Position numbers and translations under genes: made by a program
In this document: positions 24,001 to 36,619 of the stretch, one piece after another
Position numbering within the stretch: the stretch's first letter is position 1
How the letters are laid out: every line of letters starts with the position of its first letter
From: Heterodera schachtii
Lineage: Eukaryota > Nematoda > Chromadorea > Rhabditida > Heteroderidae
Assembly: GCA_023374025.1 (NCBI GenBank)
Contig: SIJG01000016.1
Location: 763,844-827,843, forward strand
Reading direction: 5' to 3'
DNA length: 64,000 nt
The notes under the pieces: generated by a model
Databases searched by the model: none
What the model was told of the DNA's origin: nothing
The model's input: only the letters and a program-made list of their open reading frames with translations

Positions 24001-26545
24001 TAAAACTTATGAAAAATTAAACGAATTTTGGCGCATTTTTCTAAACGGAGAATTAAAGAAAAAGGAGCAAAATTCGCATTTTGTGATGGAGAAACTGCTG
24101 CTGATACAAAATGAATTGGACAAATTCATTTTGACAACGGAAGAGTAAAAAAGAAAAACAAATTTAATTTGAATAAAATTAATTTATTTAAAAAGTAAAT
24201 TTGAAAATAAATTCAGAAAAGGAACTGAAACATTTTATAACGGAGAGGAAATGCAAAAATCGGTCGAAATTGGCACTTTTGGCAATGGCACCGTCGGCAC
24301 AATGCTAAGCCAATTGCATTTGCATTCCTTTTCATCTCTTAAAGCCAAACAATTGATCAATTCGGAAGAATTCGCATCAATTGGCAAAATGGACGAAGAA
24401 AAAATGAAAGGAATTTTTAATGGAGAAAAAATTGGACAAAGAAAAATAGAAAAATATGCAAAAGGAATGGAAACGGTGCTGAAACAGCACAAATTGGGTG
24501 AGAAAATGCTGAAAATCGAATTGAATTTAAATTAATTATTTGGGTAATTAAGGCAAAAAGTGTTTGCCGAACATCGAACAAAGTCAGTACAATTTGATCA
24601 GAACGGAGCCAAAATTGCGAGAAAATGATCAGAAAATATCCGAAGAAGTTTAATTTATTAATAAGCAATTAAAAACATTTTTTGATTTTTAGATTTATCA
24701 ATTTATTTCGAAGCATTTTGTCAATTCGTTTAAAAGAGGACAAATTCTCGAACTTATGGACAAAATTGAACAAACCATCGGCGAATGGGTGACCAAAATG
24801 TCGGGCAAAAGAACGGGTAAATAATGAATTAATGAATTGTCGCGACAATTTACCAAAATAAATTGGCAATGAATGCTTTAAACTCAAACTCAAATTCGCT
24901 CTCTCAGATGCCCATTTGCTGGTGAACGGCTCGCATTTGATGGGCACCGAATTGGACGGGTCCGACTTGGATTTGATTTGTGTGCTTTCTGATGAACTCA
25001 ATTTTAACGGGCAAATCGATGCCAATTTGTTTTCTTTACTTGGAATGGTCATTTAATTTTGATTTAATTAATTAAAATATATTTAATATTTGGTCAAAAT
25101 TCTATTGACTGACTTAGGCATTAAATGGGGCGAAAATCACTCTGATCACGGGACGAGTTCAACTGGTGAGAATTATTTACGCAAACATCGAAGTTGATCT
25201 GATATTTGTGCCGGTGCCCCGAATTTATTTTTCCACGGATTCTTTTGACCCAAAGTTTTTGGAAAGTGATCAAATCGTGGGAGAGATCACTTCGGAAAAT
25301 GGCATTTTTGCCTTAGCAGGTAAATGACTTCAAATGACAAACAATTGTTGACATTTAAGGCTATCGCTCCTGCAAATTCCAATTATCACTTGTTCAGGAC
25401 CAAAAAGTGTTGTCTGACTTAGTCAAAACTGTTAAAATTTGGGCGAAAAGTAAGCCTAAGTTTCAGAGTTTACGCAAATGTACTTTTTCAGACCGTCTCA
25501 TTTACTCGTCAATTTTCGGCTTTTTCAACGGCGCCACTTTGTCCATTTTGGCCACAAAAATCTGTGCCCTATTCCCAAATGCGCCGTTGTCCTTTCTGTT
25601 GTTCCAATTTTTCTCCATTTTCTCCCAATGGCATTTAGTTATTTATTTTTATTAATTTAGCAATTATTTTTAAGGGATTGGCCAAATGTTCCTGTCGAAT
25701 TGGAACCGCTAAATGCCGTTCCATTAAACCCAATTGTGTGCCTTTGGCCACCGCCCAAAATTGGCCAATGTTCAATGAATGTAATCTCTCCTAAGTTTCC
25801 TGAACAAAATGCCGCGTTTAATACTAATAAATTTACATATAAAACAATCAGTGAGGAATTAAAAATTGGTAAAATTAAAAAAAATTTTGAAACTTTTGAA
25901 ATAAAATAAAATTCAGCCAAAGAAAAATTAAAAGAAAATCCACAAAATTGGAAAAGAATCTTTGAAAAAATAAAATATGAACAAAAATTCAAACATTTCG
26001 CTGCCATTTTCTGTTGTGAAGCCAATTTGGAGAAGCAAATGGCAAATTGCGGCTATCAAAGGAACAAAATTCGGTGGAAACTTTTTGAATGGGCAAACAG
26101 TGAAAAAGTGGCCGAAAAATTGGAGCATTACCACCAAATTGCGCAATTGGAACGGACGACGCGGGGCAAAGATTTGAAAGGGTAATTTGAAAAAACACTA
26201 ATTAAGTAAGCGATAGGCTAAAATTAACCGGTTAATTGGGAAGTTAATGTAATTTATTGGTCCATTCGAATTATCTGCCGTAAAGTGAGCTGCTCCCCCC
26301 AATTATTTGTTTTTTTAATGTTTTGAGCATTTTCAAAAAGATATTTTTTAAGTAAAAATGCCTTTTGCACCGTTTGGGTCGCCGGATTGATAATGAAAGA
26401 TGAAAACGGCGATGTGCAAAATTTTCCGCCAATTTACTCGCCAAATTCAAATGGGCCTTTCAATTCGTCCTATTTAATGCACTCACTGTTTTTCACAGAT
26501 GCGCAACAAATGAATGAAAATGAGAAATTTAATGGTTTTGTTTAA
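21096..26545 (+). CDS. large poly(A)-polymerase-like protein, copy 1
   Basis: A many-exon gene; tentative start at 21096 after an acceptor at 21040. The N-terminal part (21096-24150) is helical and charged, with a Lys/Glu-rich tract at about 23330-23790, and matches no family I know. The C-terminal part (about 24550-26545) is a canonical-type poly(A) polymerase. It has the N-terminal helix IGEWVTKM and the nucleotidyltransferase motif GSHLMGTELDGSDLDLICV, with the Gly-Ser and both metal-binding Asp (about 24925-24975). The third Asp is in EVDLIF near 25190, followed by the central domain (IWAKNRLIYSSIFGFFNG, FPNAPLSF, FFSIFSQWDWPN), PKFPEQNAAFN, and an RNA-binding-like end. All three catalytic Asp remain, so activity is possible. 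Intron phases agree where checked; some joins (around 22270, 22425) are not settled. Paralogue of the next gene. Confidence 0.75.
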
Positions 26546-27159
26546 TTCTCATTTGACATTTTAACATTATTATTATTCATAATTTTCTATGATTCCCACG
26601 ATAAACAGAACAATTCACAGTTAATTCAATTACAAATGAATTAAAAAGAAATTAATTTAATAAAAAAAAAGAAAGGCAAAACGAATCAATGAATTAAATC
26701 ATATTGTACATAATTATGGCATAAAAACATAAGCAGAGTTAAGTGACTCATTGATTTTACGTTTGTTAGCTGGGAATTTCTTAGAGGGGGCGGGATTTAT
26801 TGGATTTATTAAGGCACCGAATCGCATTTTGAATTTTACAATAACACGTCATCCATCCACCAGAAAAAGCCCAAATTTTATTTGATTTTGTTAGAATAAT
26901 TAATAATTATTACTTTTTCATATAAATTAATATTTCCGAATGTTCCTTCTGTTTCGTTTGTGCACAAAATTTGTGTTTTTTGTGTGTTTAATTCAATTGG
27001 CCAAATTAACCCCGCAAGGTAAACAATCGAAAAGAGAGAAGCGAACAAAGAAAAGGGCCAAATTAAAGGGAAAAGCAAAGGGAAATTAGCAACTTCTCAA
27101 TTAAAATTGAGATAAAAAATATTATGGATGGAAAGCAATTAGAAATGGGGATTAATTAA
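26546..27159. other. spacer between the two polymerase-like genes
   Basis: AT-rich with poly-A runs and no supported coding frame. It includes the 3' flank of copy 1. Confidence 0.5.
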
Positions 27160-27338
27160 TAGAGACCGGAAGTTTCAAATTTGCGGATTCCGCTGCGGGA
27201 ACTAAAGAAATTTTATGGGACGGAATCCCGCGGGATTAATCCCGCAAATGTCGTATTTTCCAAAAAAAAAAAACAAGCGCGATTGCAGCTGGGATCCGCA
27301 AAACCCAGCGCGGGACACCGTCGCGCGCCGGTCTCTAC
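27160..27338 (+). mobile_element. MITE-like element with TAGAGACCGG ends
   Basis: Terminal inverted repeats TAGAGACCGG and CCGGTCTCTA bound a 179-base non-coding element rich in CCCGC and GCGGG motifs. A diverged reverse-oriented copy lies at about 58161-58312. The element ends 25 bases before the acceptor of the first exon of polymerase-like copy 2, so it lies in that gene's upstream intron or leader. Confidence 0.75.
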
Positions 27339-27363
27339 TAATTAGTGCCGTCTCATTTAGGCG

Positions 27364-30300
27364 AGGCCAAAATTATTTCATTGGACGAATTATTCGCCAA
27401 TTTTTTGTTATTACCTGACAATGAATTGCCTTTTGCTGAACGAATTCAAATGAAGCAATTGATTGCCGTGGAACACTTCGAGAAAAGCATAATTCAAATT
27501 ATGGAAGAAATTTCAAAAATAGTCATAGAGAGAGAAAGTGAAAGGGCAGACGGAGAGAAAGTGGGAAATAGCAATGAAAGAATGGGAGAGAAAGAAAGAG
27601 AGAAAGTGGGAAATAGTGAAAAGAAGCAAAAGAGAAAAGAGAAAAAAGAAAGAAAGGAAAAGGCAAACGCTAATATGGAAAAAGCACACCAATTTGTGGA
27701 GCAAATAGAGCATAATTACTTGGAACTTCAAAAAGAATTGACAAATAACACAACTGAGGAGAGAGAAATTTGTGTAAGACGAGGGGGGGGGGAGAGGTAA
27801 AAGTAATTAAAAAAAGGGAAAAGCCATTTAAAAAGGGGAAATGCCATTTAAAAGGGGGGAGGTAAAAGTAATTAAAAAAAGGGAAAAGCCATTTAAAAAG
27901 GGGAAATGCCATTTAAAAGGGGGGAGGTAAAAGTAATTAAAAAAAGGGAAATGCCATTTAAAAGGGGGCGGAGAACCGGGGGAGGGAAAAGCATTCTAAG
28001 AGAGAGTCAGCACTTGCAGAAGAAACCCATAAATAACTGACACAATTATTATTAAGTGAAACTATGGGGCGGGGCGGCTTTCAACCGGCGTCTCTCTTTT
28101 GGATTACCGGCACAGATTCCACCAACTAAACTACGCATATAAGATAAGATCAATTATCGCCTCAAGTCCGTCCGTTAAGCTCCTTTGGTCATTTCGCGTG
28201 CATTTGCAAACTCTGCAGCAGATCATTATCAATGAGAAAATCTTTGGGCCGAATTATTTGGACACTTTGCGCATTGTTTCCGCCAAAAGGGACTTTGAAA
28301 TTTGTGACCGATTTGAAACCATCAGAAAAGATGGAGGAAATTTGACGATTAAATCCGAGTTGAGCATGTTCAATGACGAAGTGCAGGAAGGGTACAAGAC
28401 GGAGTTGGAGCAACTGTTGGACAACGGCACATTGGAGACGGCACCGGAGGAACAGCGAACGCTGACGAAACTGTACCAAGCGGACAGAGTGGCGGGAGAG
28501 AACGAATTGAACTTCCGATTGAGAGCAGCCAAAATTGTGTGGTGGGAGAAGCGGCACACATTCGACACTTTGCATCAGAGACTTGGCGAAATGTTCGGCG
28601 GAGACAATTTTATTGTGGAAAAATTGGAACAGAAAAATGACGGAATACTGAAAAGGCAAAAAATTGGTAAGAAAAAAGCATAAAAACAGACAAACCATCG
28701 CAAATTAAGATGAAGAAAAATGGTGCGAAATATTTTACCTGAAATTTTTCTCGGCCGATAAAATGGGGCAAATTAGGGCCAAATTCAGCGTCGAAATGCT
28801 CCTCTTTTTCAAAATGTTGGAGCAGAAATTGGATATGGTCTTGGAAAGTGAAAATTGGAAAGAATTGCGAAGGACAGTCGCAAAGTTTGTGGACGAAATA
28901 AACTTTGGAGAAGCGGAGAGCGAACAAAGACAGCAAATGTTGGGCCATTTGAAAGCCATTTCGCAACGCTTCAAAAGCGGCGACTTCAAAGAGATTTCCG
29001 AACTTGAGGCACGAATATTGGAAAACGGCGAAGTGCACGTCGAAATTTTGGGAACCCTTCTCAAAGAAAGTCGCCCTTAAAACAAAAAATTAGAGGTAAT
29101 TAAAGGACTGTTTAAAAAGGAGTAATTTGAAGAGAGAGTGCTGCATCGATCATTCAATTAGTCGATTTTGGCATTGGCATTTGAATTACTGATCCGAATA
29201 ATTTTACCCCTCCCCTCGCACAGAACTGAGCAGTGCCGAATTCATACGGCGTGCCTTTGTTCTTCTCGGCAACCATGGCATGGCCGGTTTCCTGCAAATC
29301 AATCGCAACTATCGTGCCCTAATGGACGAAATGCCGAATTGGTATTTGGCCATCGACGACCCATTCTTTGAGCAGTGCGAAGATCTTTCAAACGAAGGGA
29401 AAATGCCCAAAAATTACCAAGGCAATTACTTTAACACAACGGAATTTGTTGAAAATTAAGCTTTGGGTTTTGGCGATTGAACTGCTTGCGCATTTTAAGC
29501 TGTCCCTTTTCAAATTCCGCTTAATTTGCGTCTCTTTTCTCCGCTTAATTCTTTTGTCCCTCAATTTTCAGACAGTGAAGCGAACCTTCTCGTCAGTTCG
29601 TACCTTTTGTTTCTGTCCAACGATGCGTTGGTTGGTTTAATCCATGGCACAAGCGATGGCCTCGGCTTCGTTATGTTCGACATAAATTTCTCGGCTGCTA
29701 ATTGGCTCTTCTTCACTTTTGTTGATGAACTTTTGCTCCGTGCCATTTCGTTTTTGGGTGCCAAAAAAGAGGATTTTTCGGACCGATTGTGGCGCCGATG
29801 GACAGAAATGGTCATTCGAGACACTGAACAATCGGAAAAAGGTGCCAAGTCGACAGAGAGAGTGTGCCAAACATTTCGATTTGCCATTTCTCTGCTCAAT
29901 TGCTTATGGGAAGAAATGGACGAAGAACGGAGGAAAAATGTTGGCCAAATGGCTAAGGGAGGGCAGATGGACAGAATTTGTGAGTATTGTGAACGGTTAA
30001 TCATTTCACTTACACTAAAAACATTTAGCTTTTGATCAGCAGCACATTAGACAAATTGGCAGAGGGACAAAATGCCAAATTGGCCATTGACGACGCAAAA
30101 TTGTTGGAGCAATTCAAAATGCCGTCCAATTTGCAACTCGTCCACAGCCTAACGATTTACAGACTTCTGAAACGCTCTTTTCAATTCGCTTCGTTTTTTT
30201 GTGGCCAAAATTTGCAAAAATTTAACGAAGTCAAAAATAATCTGTTCACCTTGCTCAATTCGTCCAGTGAATTCAATTGGTTGGAACGGAAATTCCCTTT

Positions 30301-33300
30301 TGTGCTAAAAATTGGTAATTCTTAAAAAACAAAGAAAAATAAATTTTATTTTCAATTTTTAGAGAAAATGAACAACAGAATGCGCATTTATTTGTACCGC
30401 AAATTGATAATTAACAGAAGTTGGAGTGCCGGATCGCTGGCGACCCATGCCCGAATTATTTTGCCATTGCTACTGGAAGAACTTGACACAAAAATATACA
30501 ACAAAAACATCGCAAAATTCCGAATTTTTGAGGAGTTGGAAGAAACATTGCTGATCATCAAGTTCGAGGTGTTCAGAGCAATTGAAAGTTTTCGCAGTGT
30601 TTGTTGGCTTATGTACTTATGGCAATACGTTGAGGGGTTCGACGGGAGGACAATGGAGTCGACGAAAGAGATGCCGACCAGGCAAATGATCGACGAATGT
30701 TCCAAACTCAATGCCGAGATGCCGGTGTGTGGGCGGGCGTGGGGGAGAAGCCGTGCTCCGTAGGAACAGTCGGGAATGGCATTCTCGGGACTGACTCAGA
30801 TGGGAACACATTGTTCTTTCTACTCAGATTTTCGTCAACATTTGGGGTTGGCTTCAGCACAAACACTTCGACTTCCTTCAGGGGAGAGACGCAGCGCATA
30901 ATGAGAAGCGCACGCGAAGCACGGAACATCCGCTGAAGCTAATGCTAATTGGGGGTTTGGAGATGGGGGAGAGGACGCGGCTGATGAAACTGATCGGATT
31001 GAACGCATTCAATCAATTGTTGAACCAAAACGCGCATCTGATCAACTACGGGGAAGGTGTGAACTGGCTAATTTGGCAATCCTTTAAAAGGATTAGCCAA
31101 TTTGGCAATGGTTTAGAAGTGGCCAATTTTTGCCTGTTTGAATGAATGAACTCTCTTCCGCTCGCAAATTTATTTGTTTTCAGTGTTTTCCGACAGCCGG
31201 TTGGCCTCCCATTATCTCAACGCTTTGTTTCGTGTCAGCAGCGATTTGGATCGCTATGCTAACAGAATTGCGGCCGATCTGACCATTTTCGTCCAATGGT
31301 TTGACGCCGAGCCAAAAGGGGCGAAAATGGAGAGAGTGTGGCGAGAGAAAAAGAGCAATTTGGCATGGGAATACGACCAACTGTTTGACGTGTCAGTGGA
31401 GAATTTGGTGATGATGCTGGCCATTTATGAGAAGCTTTTTGAACGACTGCGCAACTTTTTGGTTGCACAGCGAAACGCAGCGAATGAAAAAGTGTTGAAA
31501 GACGGGTGGGAAAAGGCGAAGAGAAAGGCGGAAAGCGACGCGGCGAAAAGCTTCGACGCGGAGCGGAAAATGATCAGAATAACGGTGCCGGAATGGGTGA
31601 GGGACAGGCACGAGCGGAAGATCAGGCAAATGCTGGGCATTGCCGAAACAGCGGCGGAAGACGGGGGCAAAAGTGAATTGAAAGCGATGGGAAAGCAGCA
31701 GCAGACCGATCAGAAACAGTTTAGAGAGACACTGAGAATGGGTAAGACAACGGAGAAAAGAAGCAGACAGTGCGAGGCACTGATCAATCGATCGGACCGA
31801 CCAATGGGAAAAACACTCCCAATTTAGGACTAGAAAAATCAACTGATGCTCGACTGCGTTTATGGTACTTTCTGGGAATGGAAACAGTAAAAGAAATATT
31901 CAAATTGATCGAAATGGAGTTTAATGAGAAGGAATTTCAATTTAATGAAAAACAGCGAAAAAGCGAAGCGGAGGGAATGGAAAAGAAAGAGAAAAAAGAA
32001 GAAGAAGAAGAGCATGAGAGGAAAAAGAAAGAGAAAAGGAAAGAGAGAAACAGAAAGAAAAATAGAAGAGAGGGAAAAGGAGGGAAAAGAGCCAAAGACA
32101 GCAAGGAAAAGGAAGAAAAGAAGGGAAAAGAAGAGGAAAAGGAAGAAAAGAAGGAAAACAAAGAGGAAAAAGAAGAAAAGAAAGGAAATGGAGAGGAAAA
32201 GGAAGAGGAGGAAGAAAAGAAGGAAAAAGGAGAGGAAAAGGAAGAAAAAATAAATAATATTAAAATGGACAAAGAAATAGGAGAGAATTATGACACAGAG
32301 GAGAACGAGAGAAAGGAGGAAGAAGAAAAGGAAAAGAACCAAAGGAAGGAAAGGGGGAATAATGAAGTGAAAAAAGAGTCAAAAGAAGGAACAAAAAGAA
32401 AGGCAAAAAGAGAAAAGGGAGGAAAAGAGCAAAAGACAAAAGGGAAAGGAAAAAGTGAGGAGAAAAAGGAAGAATTGACAGAAAAAAGAGAGATAGGAAT
32501 AAAAGGTTAGAGAAGGGGCGATTGGAGTTTAATGATCATTTTATAAATATTATAATTTAAGAGTTGCAATCGGACGAATTTCTTTCACAAAAATATTTGA
32601 AATTCGTTTCAAAATCTGTTGGCGAAGGGCCAACCAATTCCAAAATACTTCTCGAGTTAAGTGTTTACGCTAATGAAATTTGGCAACGAATTGAAGCGTT
32701 AAAAGAAATTGGGAAAGAATTCCAATTTGAATTTTGGCAAAAAGTGGAAAATTTGGCGAATAAATGGGAAAAAATGGAGGAAGAAAAAGTGGAAATTGAC
32801 CAACAGAAGGAAATTTGGAAGAAAATAGGCAAAATGAGGGCATTTTTAAAGCAATTAATGGCCAATTTGGGAAATGGAGAAAATGTTGAAGAAAAAGTCA
32901 ATGAAACGATCGAAAAAGAGCAATTAATGCAATTACAACGAAACAAATTAGCAAAAAGTATGACGAGAAATGGGAAAACAGCCCAAATGTGGCACATTTT
33001 GAGCAAAGAGCGCCAAATTAACACATTAAGCACAATTTTTGGGATTGAAAAGGCTAACAAAAGGTGCAAAGAAGGGAAGAGGAAGGAATTTGCGAAATAT
33101 TTGGCACAATGGGAAACGGCGATGGCACAATTGGAAATGGGTGAGAAAAGGCGGGATGGGAAACGACAATGGCACAATTAGGAAATGGGTGAGAAAAGGG
33201 TGGCATTTTGAAAGAGGGGATGGGAAACGACAATGGCACAATTGGGAAATAGGTGAGAAAAGGGTGGCATTTTGAAAGAGGGGGATGGGAAACGGCGATG

Positions 33301-36300
33301 GCACAATTGGGAAATGGGTGAGAAAAGGGTGGCATTTTGAAAGAGGGGGGTGGGAAACGGCGATGGCACAATTGGGAAATAGGTGAGAAAAGGGTGGCAT
33401 TTTGAAAGAGGGGGATGGGAAACGGCGATGGCACAATTGGGAAATAGGTGAGAAAAGGGTGGCATTTTGAAAGAGGGGGATGGGAAACGGCGATGGCACA
33501 ATTGGGAAATAGGTGAGAAAAGAGTGGCATTTTGAAAGAGGGGGATGGGAAACGGCGATGGCACAATTGGGAAATGGGTGAGAAAAGGGTGGCATTTTGA
33601 AAGAGGGGAATGGGAAACGGCGATGGCACAATTGGGAAATAGGTGAGAAAAGGGTGGCATTTTGAAAGAGGGGGATGGGAAACGGCGATGGCACAATTGG
33701 GAAATAGGTGAGAAAAGGGTGGCATTTTGAAAGAGGGGGATGGGAAACGGCGATGGCACAATTGGGAAATAGGTGAGAAAAGGGTGGCATTTTGAAAGAG
33801 GGGGATGGGAAACGGCGATGGCACAATTGGGAAATAGGTGAGAAAAGGGTGGCATTTTGAAAGAGGGGGATGGGAAACGGCGATGGCACAATTGGGAAAT
33901 AGGTGAGAAAAGGGTGGCATTTTGAAAGAGGGGGATGGGAAACGGCGATGGCACAATTGGGAAATAGGTGAGAAAAGAGTGGCATTTTGAAAGAGGGGGA
34001 TGGGAAACGGCGATGGCACAATTGGGAAATAGGTGAGAAAAGGGTGGCATTTTGAAAGAGGGGGATGGGAAACGGCGATGGCACAATTGGGAAATAGGTG
34101 AGAAAAGGGTGGCATTTTGAAAGAGGGGGATGGGAAACGGCGATGGCACAATTGGGAAATAGGTGAGAAAAGAGTGGCATTTTGAAAGAGGGGGATGGGA
34201 AACGGCGATGGCACAATTGGGAAATGGGTGTGAAAGGGTGGGGGAATGGCATGACTAAATAGTGGTAGAATCCTTAATAAATAAATCGTTAACAAATGTA
34301 AAATTAAGATGAAAAAATGTTAGATGAATTTGTGGACAAAAAAATAACTGAAATCCCGCAAAATGAGGTCAAAAAATTAACGGCAATTAGAAAAATTGTG
34401 GAGAATTTACAACAAATTAATTTGTCAGAAGAACAAGAAAAGGTTTTTGTGTCTTTTTCAATTTTAAAATTTTCAGTTGCCAAAAGTTAAGAATCTCAAT
34501 TCAATATTACATTATCTTTGTTAATTGATTTGATTAAGGAAAAGGCGATTTTCGATGTGTATTATAATAATGGGATTAATTTGGAAATGGAGCAAAAAAT
34601 TGAAAAAGAATTCATTGAAATTCGGCAAATTGTGCGAAAATGGGTAATTATTGTAATTATATATAATTTCAGCGAACTTCTTTCCCCCCATTAGTCCAAT
34701 AATACGGCACAATTGCTGCTTGGAGGCTCTTTTCAGCTTAAAGTCCATTCGGAGGGGTCGGACATTGACACGCTTTGCATTGCGCCGCAACATTTCGGAC
34801 ACGACGACTTTTTTGGCACACAAAGCGAATGCGAAGGGCCGGAAAAGGGAGGGAGAAGCGACGAACAAAGCACCGGAACATCGCTGTTTTGTCTGTTTTC
34901 AAAGGCGAGAAACGCAAAAAATATATAATCGGATGGAATCAGCCCAATTAATTAAAATTGAATTTAATTAGGCATTAATTATTGCCCATTGTATGGCCCC
35001 CTTTCGCTGTTGCCAACTTTCCTTTTCAGCTCCCCGCCGTCCGTTCGTTGCGTCGCATTCCCTCCGCGCGCGTGCCAACTCTTCGCCTCGTCCTCCGTTC
35101 CGACTTCGAATTTGACATTGTTTTTGCCTCAATCCCTGGCGTCCAGACAATTTCCATAGAAGAAAAGGGCGAACACTCCGTACACATTGCCAAACTAATC
35201 GAAAGATTGGCGGACAAAATCAAAACGGACGGACCACCGGCCGAAGACGGCGAAGTCGCGAGACGAATGTTGCGCTCATTGGCCGGTAAATGAAGCGAAT
35301 GAAAGGCCATGGCCGACCCAAAGCTGATCAGCAAAAACAACAGAGTGATCAGCCATTTATCTGATCACTCTTAAATTGGCGCTGAATGCCAACAATTAGT
35401 GAGTGTTCCTTCCATGCTTTAGGCTTCCATTCCAACCTGAAACTGCTCGAAATGGCGCCAAATGTTGACATGTTCCGCAAATTTGTGTTGCTGCTTAAGC
35501 GATGGGCGAAGAGTTCGTTCGAATTTATGCCAAAAACTGAAAATAATCCGATAATTAATCCGACCCATTCATTTGTTGCTGCAGGCAATTTCATTTATGG
35601 CAATGCGTTGGGCTTTTTGAATGGCATTTCGCTGTGTGTGATGGCAATGAAAGTGCTTTTGCTGTTTCCGTCCGCTTCGCTTCCGTTCCTTTTGGAACGC
35701 TTTTTCCTCATTTATTCCCTTTGGTAGCATTTCGCATTTCTCGCATTAATTGCCCACTTTTAATTTGAAAGGCCTTTTCCGCTGCCAATTCAACTCGGAA
35801 AATTCAGTCCGGATTTGCTCAATTGGAGCCCGGAGGAGGAGCTTCATCAACTTATGCCACACTTTAGCTTCGGCTTCAGGTCCAAGCTGAGCATGCCCAT
35901 CATAACGCCAGGATATCCTGAACAGAATGCCACGTTCAATGTCAATTTCAAAACAGCGCAAATCATCAAAACAGCGATTAAAAATAGTAAATTTATTCAA
36001 TTATTTATTTTTATATTTTGCTAAATATGAATTAGCACTGATTGAATTGAACAAGTCGACCAACAAATCGGCAGAAGAAAAATGGAGGGATATTCTTCAT
36101 CAGCAGCGAAAATTCAGCGAAATGATCCGTTTTTCATAATTAAATTTCATTTTAATTTTTTATTGTTTTTAGTACTCAGAATTCTTTTCGGTTGTTTGCT
36201 TTGCGTCGGATTGGGATTTAAGTGAAGAATTCTGTGGCTTTGTGAGCACTCGGCTTCGCAATCAGTTGCTGATCAGCAGTGCCAATCTGTGCCACGTGCG

Positions 36301-36373
36301 GACTCTGAGGGAATGCCCGGAACGAATTGTGCAAAATTACGGAGAAAAAATGTACTTTAAAATTGGGGATTAA
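27364..36373 (+). CDS. large poly(A)-polymerase-like protein, copy 2
   Basis: About 9 kb with roughly 20 exons; the true start is not found (first exon read opens after ctcatttag at 27363). A long helical N-terminal part (27364-31743) is followed by a Lys/Glu tract (31900-32500), a coiled-coil-like exon (32564-33137) and a poly(A) polymerase core. The core has GGSFQLKVHSEGSDIDTLC with Gly-Ser and both Asp (about 34728-34775), the third Asp in FEFDIVFA near 35115, NALGFLNGISL, FFLIYSLWPFPLP, then PIITPGYPEQNATFN. It ends with an RNA-binding-like domain at 36373. The order of parts matches copy 1, for example the first exon's FLLLPDNELPFAERIQ against copy 1's FLAKTEINQRENEQKIQ. The intron after LFSK begins GC. 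A 65-bp minisatellite fills the intron after 33137. Joins at 27774-28110 and 29070-29225 are uncertain, so a split into two genes is possible. Confidence 0.7.
27783..27968 (+). repeat. 66-bp tandem repeat in intron after first exon of copy 2
   Basis: Two full units and a partial third of GGTAAAAGTAATTAAAAAAA-GGGAAA-(A)GCCATTTAAAA blocks. The array starts about 10 bases after the donor at 27774, and each unit carries a donor-like GAGGTAAAAGT. Confidence 0.85.
28072..28137 (-). tRNA. tRNA-like remnant
   Basis: On the minus strand GCGTAGTTTAGTTGGTGG resembles a tRNA D-arm and GGTTGAAAGCC resembles a T-arm at plausible distance. No anticodon stem pairs properly, so it is a relic at best. It lies just upstream of an exon of polymerase-like copy 2. 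Confidence 0.2.
33138..34229 (+). repeat. 65-bp minisatellite copying an exon end and donor
   Basis: About 16-17 copies of a 65-bp unit. Each copy holds GGAAACGGCGATGGCACAAT, TGGGAAATAG or TGGGAAATGG, then GTGAGAAAAG. This is the last ~30 bases of the preceding exon plus its 5' splice site (GTGAGAAAAG at 33138), followed by GGTGGCATTTTGAAAGAGGG. Because 65 is not a multiple of three, all minus-strand frames stay open for over 1 kb and yield false repeat proteins. Confidence 0.95.
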
Positions 36374-36619
36374 AATTAAATATGTATTTAATTATTAATT
36401 ACTTGCAATAAAGCCAATTAGAAATTTTATTTTTTGACTATTTTTTCATTTTTTTTTACCAATTTAGCAGTTATTCTGTTTAAGCACTTATTTTGCACTT
36501 TTAGATACCAATTTTGAGATTTTAAGCACATCCGGGCCCTACTAATTAATATTAAATAATACTTTTTTGCTATGATTTAAAGACCAAAACAATCGATTTG
36601 CAAAAGTTGGCTGATCGGA

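Noticed and set aside
33026..34295. Three overlapping minus-strand frames of 320-413 codons made of Pro/Phe/His-rich repeats
   Set aside because: They are the antisense of the 65-bp minisatellite. A unit not divisible by three leaves all frames open, and the repeat matches the plus-strand splice donor, not a protein.
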